Below are positions 7,294 to 12,246 of a DNA stretch of 12,246 nucleotides, piece by piece. How positions within the stretch are numbered: the stretch's first letter is position 1; each line of letters begins with the position of its first letter. A program made the position numbers and the translations under genes. The notes beneath the pieces are model-generated. The model saw only the letters and a list, made by a program, of their open reading frames with translations, was not told where the DNA came from and did not search any database. Source of the DNA: Ramlibacter sp. (lineage in GTDB: Bacteria; Pseudomonadota; Gammaproteobacteria; Burkholderiales; Burkholderiaceae_C); the NCBI GenBank assembly GCA_025351615.1, contig JANXVP010000387.1, positions 1-12,246 of the forward strand, given 5' to 3'.

Positions 7294-7653
7294 CTAGAAG
7301 CCGATCGCCAGCAGGCTGGCGGCGGCAATCAGCGTGATCGCCATCGCGCCGCCATAGCAAACCAGCTTGGCGCCGGCGCCGGTCCGGATGCCGACGTCAT
7401 GCAGGCTGTGGTAAATGCGGTGGACCGCGTGCCACGCGAACAGCATGATGACGGCGAAGATGAAGCCCTTGCCGATCCAGTGCTGCGCAAACGCCAGCAC
7501 GCGCGGATAGGCCATGAACTGCGGCCCGAAGGGCCAGGCCAGCGGAGCTGCGATCCCGGTGAGGAACACCAGCATGGTCCCGAACAGCGCAGACAACATG
7601 CCACCGGCGCCGAACAGCAGCCAGAAGATCGGGGCGTTGGAGCGCTTCTTCAT
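7294..7653 (-). CDS. frdD: Fumarate reductase membrane anchor subunit D
   Basis: A 119-residue integral membrane protein that with FrdC anchors the FrdAB dimer to the inner membrane and forms the quinol site. It closely follows E. coli FrdD: APIFWLLFGAGGM near the N-terminus, YPRVLAFAQHWIG at 49-61, and HRIYHSLHDVGI from residue 78. His78 aligns with the E. coli FrdD histidine (His80 in the usual numbering) known to matter for quinol oxidation. Three membrane helices are expected at about 13-38, 58-80 and 96-117. The start at 7653 is the Met that aligns with the family N-terminus, and its ATG overlaps the frdC stop as ATGA. It is the last gene of the operon and ends 29 bases from the convergent Bug gene, with no good intrinsic terminator between them. 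Confidence 0.93.
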   Translation of the reverse strand: MKKRSNAPIFWLLFGAGGMLSALFGTMLVFLTGIAAPLAWPFGPQFMAYPRVLAFAQHWIGKGFIFAVIMLFAWHAVHRIYHSLHDVGIRTGAGAKLVCYGGAMAITLIAAASLLAIGF

Positions 7654-8060
7654 GGCGCCAGCCACCACGCGAGCGCCAGCAGGGCGATCGATGCGGCGAC
7701 GGTCGCCGTCCAACCGGTGCGCATGATCGCTGCCTGCGTCACCCTGCGCCCGCCAATGAACAACATCGGCATGGTCTTGGGCATGATCTCGAACCAGCTT
7801 TGTGCATGGACCACCATCGCCAGCAGCAGCACGAGGTGCAGCAGGATCGACCAGGGTGACCGCAGTGCCGCCAGCCATCCGTTCCATGCCGCTTCACCCT
7901 GTGCCAGCCGGAGCACGCCGATCAGCAACACCATGGCGTACAAGAGCACCGCGAACGCCGTGGCTTCGCGTGCCATGTAGCGCATGAAGAAAGGGTCGGT
8001 GCGCCACCAGCCCTGCATGGGCCGCACATAGCCTCGGCGCGAAGTTGGCTTGCCGTGCAT
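7650..8060 (-). CDS. frdC: Fumarate reductase membrane anchor subunit C
   Basis: A 136-residue integral membrane subunit of quinol:fumarate reductase, homologous to E. coli FrdC over its whole length. YVRPM at 11-15 and the RYMAREATA segment match the E. coli start. Glu32, Ala35, His85 and Trp89 are the counterparts of E. coli Glu29, Ala32, His82 and Trp86, residues placed at the quinol site by mutagenesis. Three hydrophobic segments are visible (about 33-52, 67-84 and 113-134). Like E. coli FrdCD this is the heme-free anchor type, not the single-chain diheme cytochrome b of Wolinella-type enzymes. The ATG overlaps the frdB stop by one base (TGATG), and the gene's own stop overlaps frdD. Confidence 0.93.
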   Translation of the reverse strand: MHGKPTSRRGYVRPMQGWWRTDPFFMRYMAREATAFAVLLYAMVLLIGVLRLAQGEAAWNGWLAALRSPWSILLHLVLLLAMVVHAQSWFEIMPKTMPMLFIGGRRVTQAAIMRTGWTATVAASIALLALAWWLAP

Positions 8061-8809
8061 CACTCGGATCCTTTCGGGGCCAGGAATCGCAAAAAGTAAT
8101 CCTTCGCGCTGTTCATCTTGTTCTGGTTGATCGCGTTTGCCGGGTCGACGTGTTTGGGACAGACGACCGAGCAGTAGCCCACCGCGGTGCAGGTCCAGAC
8201 GCCTTCTTCGGTGTTGATGAACTCCATGCGCTCGGCACGGCCGCCGTCGCGCGAATCCGCGTTGTAGCGATGCAATAGCGCCAGCACCCCGGGCCCGGTG
8301 AAATCCGGATCGAGGCCGAACTGCGGGCAGGCGGAATAGCACAGCATGCAGTTGATGCACGAGCTGTACTGCTCGAACTGCGCCAGCTGGTGCGGTGTCT
8401 GCAGGTATTCGCCCTGGGCCAGCGTCCGCGGTTCCTTGGGAATGAGGTAAGGCTTGATGGCCTGGAGCTTTTCGATGAAAGGTTCGACGCTCACCACCAG
8501 GTCACGCTCGATCGGAAAGTGTGTCAACGCCTCGACCCGCACCGGGCCGGGGTGCAAATCGCGCAGGAAGGTCTGGCAGGACAACCTTGGCTTGCCGTCG
8601 ACCATCATGCCGCAGCTGCCGCAGATCGCCATGCGGCACGACCAGCGAAAGCTCAGCGTGCCATCGAGTTCGTCCTTGATGTATTGCAGGCCCTGCAGCA
8701 CCGACATGTCGTCGCTGTAGGACACCTCATAGCTTTGCCACACCGGCCGGCTTTCTTCCTCCGGCCGGAAGCGCAGCACCTGGATCTCGATGCGTTGGCC
8801 GTCATGCAT
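8060..8809 (-). CDS. frdB: Fumarate reductase iron-sulfur subunit B
   Basis: A 249-residue electron-transfer subunit carrying electrons from the quinol site to FAD in FrdA on the cytoplasmic face. All three cluster motifs are intact. Cys58, Cys63, Cys66 and Cys78 bind [2Fe-2S] (SCRMAICGSCG), at the same numbers as in E. coli FrdB. Cys151, Cys154, Cys157 and Cys217 bind [4Fe-4S]. Cys161, Cys207 and Cys213 bind [3Fe-4S], the latter two in CTAVGYCSVVCPKHVDP. The similarity to E. coli FrdB (for example FPIERDLVV, ACPQFGL, HRYNADSRD) and the FrdC/FrdD-type anchors identify it as fumarate reductase rather than succinate dehydrogenase. The start overlaps the last 8 bases of frdA, suggesting coupled translation and equal stoichiometry. 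Confidence 0.96.
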   Translation of the reverse strand: MHDGQRIEIQVLRFRPEEESRPVWQSYEVSYSDDMSVLQGLQYIKDELDGTLSFRWSCRMAICGSCGMMVDGKPRLSCQTFLRDLHPGPVRVEALTHFPIERDLVVSVEPFIEKLQAIKPYLIPKEPRTLAQGEYLQTPHQLAQFEQYSSCINCMLCYSACPQFGLDPDFTGPGVLALLHRYNADSRDGGRAERMEFINTEEGVWTCTAVGYCSVVCPKHVDPANAINQNKMNSAKDYFLRFLAPKGSE

Positions 8810-10592
8810 GGACTGGCTCCTTGGCTTGCCGGTCCGCTTCTTCGCCAGCGGCGCCGTAAGCGCGTGTTCCCGGTTCCGACGTGGTGATTTTCACTGGACC
8901 ATAGTCGATGCGAGGGGCATCGGCCCCGCTGTAGCGCGCCAGCGAATGCTTGAGAAAATTGGCGTCGTCACGCTGTTCGAAGCCGTCCAGCCGCTGGTGC
9001 GAGCCGCGCGACTCGCGACGTTCCAGCGCCGAATGCGCCATCGCCTGCGCCACGTCCAGCAGGTAGCCGAGCTCGATGGCCAGCAGCCACTCGGTATTCC
9101 AGCCGCGGGAATGGTCATCGAGCTGCACGCTGCGGTAGCGCTGCTTCAGTTCGGCCAGCTTGTCGCAAGTGGTTTGGATGGCGGTGGCGGTGCGGTAGAT
9201 GCCGCAACCATCTTCCATGCTTTTGGCCATTTCCTTGCGCAGCGTGGCAATGCGCTCGTGGCCGTCGGTCCTGGCCACGATCCCCTGCGCGCGGCGCGCG
9301 GCTTCGTTGGCGAGCATGCCGATCCGGGTTGGGTCGCCGGGCGCTCTGGTCCTGGCGTACGCTGCCGCCTCGGTACCCGCCACCTTCCCGAACACCAGCA
9401 GCTCGGTCAGCGAGTTGGAGCCGAGCCGATTGGCGCCATGGATGCCGACACTGGAGCATTCGCCGGCCGAGAAGAGGCCGGGCAGCGTCGACGCGGTATG
9501 ACCGTCCGCGATGATGCCGCCCATGGTGTAGTGGACTGCCGGCAGGACCGGGATCGGCTCCCTGGCCGGATCGACGCCGAGGTATTCGACCGCGAGTTCG
9601 TAGATCTGCGGCAAGCGCTCGCGCAGCGTCTGTTCGCCCAGGTGCCGCAGGTCGAGGTACACGACGTCACCATGGGGCCCCTTGATCGTTCTGCCTTTCT
9701 GTTTCTCGTGCCAGAAGGCCTGGCTCAGGCGGTCGCGCGGGCCCAGCTCCATGGCCTTGTTGCGCGGCGTCGGCCCGGCGGGCCCGAGGCCGTAGTCCTG
9801 CAGGTAACGGTAGCCGTCCTTGTTCACCAGAAAGCCGCCCTCGCCACGACAGGCTTCCGTGAACAGCAGCCCGGTTCCGGGCATGCAGGTTGGGTGGTAC
9901 TGCACGAATTCCATGTCCCGCAACGGCACGCCGTGCCGGTAGGCCAGGGCCATGCCGTCGCCGGTCACGATGCCGCCGTTGGTGTTTTCGCGGAACACCC
10001 GCCCGGCGCCACCGGTGGCGATGATCACCGACCTGGCCTGGATCAGCCGGAACTCGCCGGTGCCGATTTCGACGCAGACCACGCCTTGAACCTGCCCGTC
10101 GTCGACCACCAGGTCGACGCAGAAGTGCTCGTCGAAGCGCCGGATCGAGGGGTATTTGATCGAAGTCTGGAACAGCGTGTGCAGCATGTGGAAGCCGGTT
10201 TTGTCGGCTGCGAACCAGGTGCGCTCGATCTTCATGCCGCCAAAGGCACGCACGTTGGCGCGGCCATCGGCCTTGCGGCTCCAGGGGCAGCCCCAGTGCT
10301 CCATCTGCACCATCTCCTCAAGCGCCTGGCCGACGAAGAACTCGACCACGTCCTGCTCGCAGAGCCAGTCGCCGCCGCCGACTGTGTCGTGGAAGTGAGC
10401 ATCCAGGCTGTCGTGGGCTTGCGTTACAGCGGCGGCCCCGCCTTCGGCTGCGACGGTGTGGCTGCGCATCGGATAGACCTTGGAGATCAGGGCGATGGTG
10501 AGCTTGGGGTCCGCCTCGGCCACTGCGATGGCAGCCCGCAGGCCGGCGCCGCCGGCACCGACAATCACGACATCTGCGTGGAAGGTTTCCAT
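8802..10592 (-). CDS. frdA: Fumarate reductase flavoprotein subunit A
   Basis: A 596-residue catalytic subunit that reduces fumarate to succinate, close in length to E. coli FrdA (602). The N-terminal dinucleotide-binding motif VIVGAGGAGLRAA is at residues 9-21. His45 in MRSHTVAAEGG is the covalent FAD attachment histidine. Further conserved blocks are the FHDTVGGGDWLCEQ region, FGGMKIERTWFAADKTGFH, TGGAGRVFREN, FVQYHPT, ELGPRDRLSQAF, HYTMGGI and HGANRLGSNSLTELLVFG, which contain the substrate-binding His and Arg residues. The C-terminal domain keeps MEDGCGIYRT and ESRGSHQR. The gene starts 10 bases after the rquA stop with GAGGG as Shine-Dalgarno, and it overlaps frdB. Placement right behind rquA suggests it works with rhodoquinol. 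Reversal to succinate oxidation is possible for this enzyme class. Confidence 0.96.
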   Translation of the reverse strand: METFHADVVIVGAGGAGLRAAIAVAEADPKLTIALISKVYPMRSHTVAAEGGAAAVTQAHDSLDAHFHDTVGGGDWLCEQDVVEFFVGQALEEMVQMEHWGCPWSRKADGRANVRAFGGMKIERTWFAADKTGFHMLHTLFQTSIKYPSIRRFDEHFCVDLVVDDGQVQGVVCVEIGTGEFRLIQARSVIIATGGAGRVFRENTNGGIVTGDGMALAYRHGVPLRDMEFVQYHPTCMPGTGLLFTEACRGEGGFLVNKDGYRYLQDYGLGPAGPTPRNKAMELGPRDRLSQAFWHEKQKGRTIKGPHGDVVYLDLRHLGEQTLRERLPQIYELAVEYLGVDPAREPIPVLPAVHYTMGGIIADGHTASTLPGLFSAGECSSVGIHGANRLGSNSLTELLVFGKVAGTEAAAYARTRAPGDPTRIGMLANEAARRAQGIVARTDGHERIATLRKEMAKSMEDGCGIYRTATAIQTTCDKLAELKQRYRSVQLDDHSRGWNTEWLLAIELGYLLDVAQAMAHSALERRESRGSHQRLDGFEQRDDANFLKHSLARYSGADAPRIDYGPVKITTSEPGTRAYGAAGEEADRQAKEPVHA

Positions 10593-10602
10593 GCTCTTGC
10601 CC

Positions 10603-11337
10603 TCAGCGGACCAGGACCAGTTTCTGGTACAGCCCGCCGTAGTAAGTGAGCTTCTCGATCGACGCCGGACGTGTGCCGGCCGGCAGGAAGTCCTCGACCT
10701 CGCGCTGCCACAGGTCCATCGCGTACGGTTCGAGCTTGCGGAACACGCCGGTCATCAACAACCGCAGCGGATGCATCCTGACCGGCCGGTGGTAATCCAC
10801 GATCACTATCTTGCCGCCCGGCCTGACCACGCGCATGGCCTCGGACAGCGTGGCCCGGCGCACCTGCTCCGGTTGCTCGTGCAGCAGGAAGAACAGCAGC
10901 GCCTGGTCGTAGCTTGCGTCGGCAGCGGCAAGCGACGATGAATCGCATTGCACGAGCGCGACGCGTGGGTCGGCGGGTAGCTTGCCGGCGAGGTTCTTCA
11001 ACTGGATGGGCAGGATGTCGACGATGTCCAGGCTGGCATCCGGCGCCAGCCTTTGCTGCAGCTTCGGTGTGAGATTGCCGTACACGCAGGCGATCTGCAG
11101 CGTCTTGCCGGTCACCTCGGCGCCGAGATCGGCCAGTGCCGCGTCGCGCAGGCGCCCGTAGTTGCCGAACAGGATCAGGTTGACCAGCCATTCGCGCTCG
11201 AAGAGCTGGACCGCCTTGGGATGCACATAGGCCCACCAGTAGACCTGCTCCAGGTAGCGGGGGATGACCGGAGCGCGGGGCACCGGCCGTGCCAGTGAAG
11301 GCAGCGCCGCTGCGACGCCAAAAGCAGGAGGTGTCAT
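10603..11337 (-). CDS. rquA: RquA, rhodoquinone biosynthesis enzyme (SAM-dependent, methyltransferase fold)
   Basis: A 244-residue member of the RquA family, which converts ubiquinone to rhodoquinone by replacing a ring methoxy group with an amino group; published work on Rhodospirillum rubrum RquA indicates that SAM supplies the nitrogen. Recognisable family blocks are QVYWWAYVHPKAV at 31-43, FEREWLVNLILFGN at 46-59, LQIACVYGNLTPKL at 80-93, DILPIQLKNL at 107-116, LLFFLLHEQP at 147-156, PGGKIVIVDYHRP at 173-185 and TYYGGLYQKLV at 231-241. The usual Gly-rich SAM motif of class I methyltransferases is replaced by CVYG, typical of RquA and unlike UbiE or UbiG. There is no signal peptide; an inner-membrane-associated cytoplasmic site is expected. 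Its ATG overlaps the stop of the cytochrome gene (ATGA), and frdA follows 10 bases after its stop. Identification is from memory of the family, without alignment. Confidence 0.88.
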   Translation of the reverse strand: MTPPAFGVAAALPSLARPVPRAPVIPRYLEQVYWWAYVHPKAVQLFEREWLVNLILFGNYGRLRDAALADLGAEVTGKTLQIACVYGNLTPKLQQRLAPDASLDIVDILPIQLKNLAGKLPADPRVALVQCDSSSLAAADASYDQALLFFLLHEQPEQVRRATLSEAMRVVRPGGKIVIVDYHRPVRMHPLRLLMTGVFRKLEPYAMDLWQREVEDFLPAGTRPASIEKLTYYGGLYQKLVLVR

Positions 11338-11915
11338 TCGTCGGGGTCCTTGTATTCCCTGGGCAGCTGGTGGGCCACGCCCTTGTGGCAGTCGATGCAG
11401 GTCTTGCCTGCCTGTCGGGCCGCGATGTGCTTGTCGTAGACCGTTTTTTTCTGGACGTCCGGGCTCATCGCTTCGAAGCTGTGGCAGTTGCGGCATTCGC
11501 GCGAGTCGCTGGCCTTCATCTTGTCCCACTGGTGCTGCGCCATCTGCATCCGCCGCGCCTCGAACTTCTCGGGCGTGTTCACGCTGCCCATGAGCTCGTG
11601 GTACACGTCGGACGAGGCCCCGATCTTGGCCATCACCTTGTGCGCCCAGTCGCGCGGCACATGGCAGTCGGAGCACACAGCGCGCACCCCTGTCCGGTTC
11701 GCGTAATGCACGGTGGTCTTGTATTCCTTGAACGAGTTGTCCAGCATCGTGTGGCACCCGGTGCAGAACTCCAGCGAGTTGGTCGCTTCCATCGCGGTGT
11801 GGAAGCCGCCCCAGAACAACACGCCGCTGACAAATCCGACGACAAGGATCGCCAGGAGCGAATATTTCGCGCTCGGCCGCGCCAAGAAATTCCAGCAGCG
11901 CCGCAAGGTGCTCAC
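11334..11915 (-). CDS. NapC/NirT family tetraheme c-type cytochrome (quinol dehydrogenase)
   Basis: A 193-residue membrane-anchored tetraheme cytochrome c of the NapC/NirT/CymA group, which oxidises quinols in the inner membrane and passes electrons to periplasmic partners. After a short cytoplasmic start (RRCWNFLARPSAKYS) comes one membrane helix at about 19-38. The periplasmic domain has four CXXCH heme sites beginning at Cys51, Cys81, Cys141 and Cys173. Family text such as EATNSLEFCTGCH and CIDCHKGVAH is clear. I chose GTG at 11915 because it places the membrane helix as in the family and overlaps the stop of a leader ORF (GTGA); GTG at 11921 is an alternative. Upstream codons to 12149 are polar and do not resemble the family. 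Its partner is not in the window: fumarate, nitrate or metal reductases all use such proteins. Confidence 0.9.
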   Translation of the reverse strand: MSTLRRCWNFLARPSAKYSLLAILVVGFVSGVLFWGGFHTAMEATNSLEFCTGCHTMLDNSFKEYKTTVHYANRTGVRAVCSDCHVPRDWAHKVMAKIGASSDVYHELMGSVNTPEKFEARRMQMAQHQWDKMKASDSRECRNCHSFEAMSPDVQKKTVYDKHIAARQAGKTCIDCHKGVAHQLPREYKDPDE

Positions 11916-11965
11916 AGCCACAGGATCCACTGGATCAGGTTTTTCTTCAGGGGTGCGGTTTTCAT
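11912..11965 (-). CDS. 17-codon leader ORF coupled to the cytochrome gene
   Basis: ATG at 11965 opens MKTAPLKKNLIQWILWL, whose TGA stop overlaps the GTG start of the tetraheme cytochrome as GTGA. The cytochrome GTG has no good Shine-Dalgarno of its own, and a small hairpin GATCC-ACT-GGATC (11924-11936) lies just ahead of it, so reinitiation after this ORF would explain its translation. The peptide has a basic N-terminal half and a Trp/Leu/Ile-rich end, and could also be a tiny membrane-associated protein in its own right. Its Shine-Dalgarno is weak (GGAA). Too short to recognise. Confidence 0.45.
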   Translation of the reverse strand: MKTAPLKKNLIQWILWL

Positions 11966-12032
11966 GTCGTGGTTTCCGGCGCGTGGGCTTTCCGGCGGTT
12001 GGGCCCGTCGTCGACGCCTGTGCAGTGTCTAC

Positions 12033-12050
12033 GTGCCGAGACAGCGGCAC
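12033..12050. repeat. Inverted repeat next to the FNR-type site
   Basis: GTGCCG-AGACAG-CGGCAC is a perfect 6-6-6 inverted repeat directly beside the FNR-type site. For the minus-strand operon it lies between that site and the expected -10 region, so it could be a second operator. Chance occurrence cannot be excluded. Confidence 0.4.
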
Positions 12051-12064
12051 TTGACATAGATCAA
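12051..12064. promoter_or_regulatory. FNR/ANR-type binding site controlling the cytochrome-rquA-frd operon
   Basis: TTGACATAGATCAA matches the FNR consensus TTGAT-N4-ATCAA at nine of ten defined positions. Its centre is about 92 bases upstream of the leader ORF start on the minus strand. If it acts at -41.5, transcription would start near 12016, and a weak -10-like TAGACA at 12031-12026 is close to the expected place. It also lies 70 bases before the plus-strand ORF at 12128, so it could serve both directions. An oxygen-sensing activator fits the anaerobic functions encoded downstream. CRP/FNR relatives such as DNR bind nearly the same sequence. Confidence 0.65.
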
Positions 12065-12127
12065 CGCTGCTTCGTTCAGGCGTCCGAAAGGATCGACGGG
12101 TTGCTGCGTGAACTGCACACTCGCCCC

Positions 12128-12235
12128 ATGACTTCTGTGAACGGTCCAAGCCGACTGACCCGCGCGATTGCCGCTTTGGCTGCGGTGAGCTTCGCGCTGC
12201 CCAAGGACATGCCCCTGATCAAGGAAAGCAAATGA
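12128..12235 (+). CDS. Small ORF with hydrophobic segment, divergent from the frd operon
   Basis: A 35-codon ORF with basic residues (Arg9, Arg12) before a hydrophobic run at about 13-24 and a charged end KDMPLIKESK, resembling a short signal-like or single-pass membrane peptide. Its stop overlaps the ATG of the next gene as ATGA, which supports it being translated. No good Shine-Dalgarno precedes the ATG at 12128. I do not recognise it. It is transcribed divergently from the cytochrome-rquA-frd operon and may share the FNR-type site. Confidence 0.4.
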   Translation: MTSVNGPSRLTRAIAALAAVSFALPKDMPLIKESK

Positions 12236-12246
12236 AAACAGTCCGC
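12232..12246 (+). CDS. Start of a gene cut off by the window end
   Basis: ATG at 12232 has a good Shine-Dalgarno, AAGGA at 12221-12225, and overlaps the stop of the small ORF as ATGA. Only five codons (MKTVR) are inside the window, so its function cannot be judged. Confidence 0.45.

Noticed and set aside
7281..7295. Small hairpin AGCCC-AAGGA-GGGCT between the convergent Bug and frdD genes
   Set aside because: Only five base pairs and no T-run on either strand; too weak to call a terminator.
8060..10592. Succinate dehydrogenase SdhAB as an alternative to FrdAB
   Set aside because: The residues and cysteine spacing follow E. coli FrdA and FrdB, and the two small anchors are of FrdC and FrdD type, not heme-binding SdhC/SdhD.
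8790..10649. Long open frame of 619 codons on the plus strand
   Set aside because: It is the mirror of frdA and the end of frdB, which are unmistakable on the other strand.
10603..11337. UbiE or UbiG quinone methyltransferase as an alternative to RquA
   Set aside because: The WWAYVHP, CVYG and YYGGLYQK blocks are RquA-like, and the canonical Gly-rich SAM motif is absent.
11916..12149. Upstream extension of the tetraheme cytochrome to an ATG at 12149
   Set aside because: The extra residues are polar and Arg/Pro-rich, cross the FNR-type site and promoter region, and would put a long tail before the membrane helix, unlike the NapC/NirT family.

Overview
The window looks like chromosomal DNA from a high-GC betaproteobacterium, most likely Burkholderiales (Comamonadaceae-like). 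The signs are GC-rich third codon positions, a Bug-type (TctC) solute-binding protein, a DUF1800/DUF1501 gene pair, and an operon combining an E. coli-type fumarate reductase with a rhodoquinone-synthesis gene. The assignment comes from gene content only. No tRNA, rRNA, insertion sequence, prophage or CRISPR array is visible.

Layout. (1) 1-3287, plus strand: a possible promoter with an inverted repeat, then a two-gene operon of a DUF1800 lipoprotein and a Tat-exported DUF1501 protein. (2) 3239-4021: an unrecognised 141-residue protein on the minus strand whose low-complexity tail overlaps the end of the DUF1501 gene, a small basic single-pass membrane protein on the plus strand, and a strong intergenic dyad. 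(3) 4242-7264, plus strand: a tight three-gene operon of an ABC-type periplasmic binding protein, a TauD/TfdA-type 2-oxoglutarate dioxygenase and a Bug-family binding protein. No permease or ATPase gene is present. (4) 7294-11965, minus strand: a compact operon read as short leader peptide, tetraheme NapC/NirT-type quinol dehydrogenase, rquA, frdA, frdB, frdC, frdD. Nearly every junction overlaps or is within about 10 bases. (5) 11966-12246: a divergent control region with an FNR-type site (TTGACATAGATCAA), then a small plus-strand ORF coupled to a gene cut off by the window end.

The most interesting part is region 4. RquA converts ubiquinone to the low-potential rhodoquinone. FrdABCD is a quinol:fumarate reductase of the type that uses menaquinol in E. 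coli, and the residues known to matter at its quinol site are conserved here. Burkholderiales usually make ubiquinone only, whose potential is too high to drive fumarate reduction. Making rhodoquinone from the same operon, apparently under an oxygen-sensing FNR-type regulator, gives a self-contained anaerobic fumarate respiration module. The NapC-type cytochrome at the head of the operon adds a possible link between the rhodoquinone pool and periplasmic or extracellular electron partners. Families are recognised with high confidence; the physiological use of the whole unit is inference.
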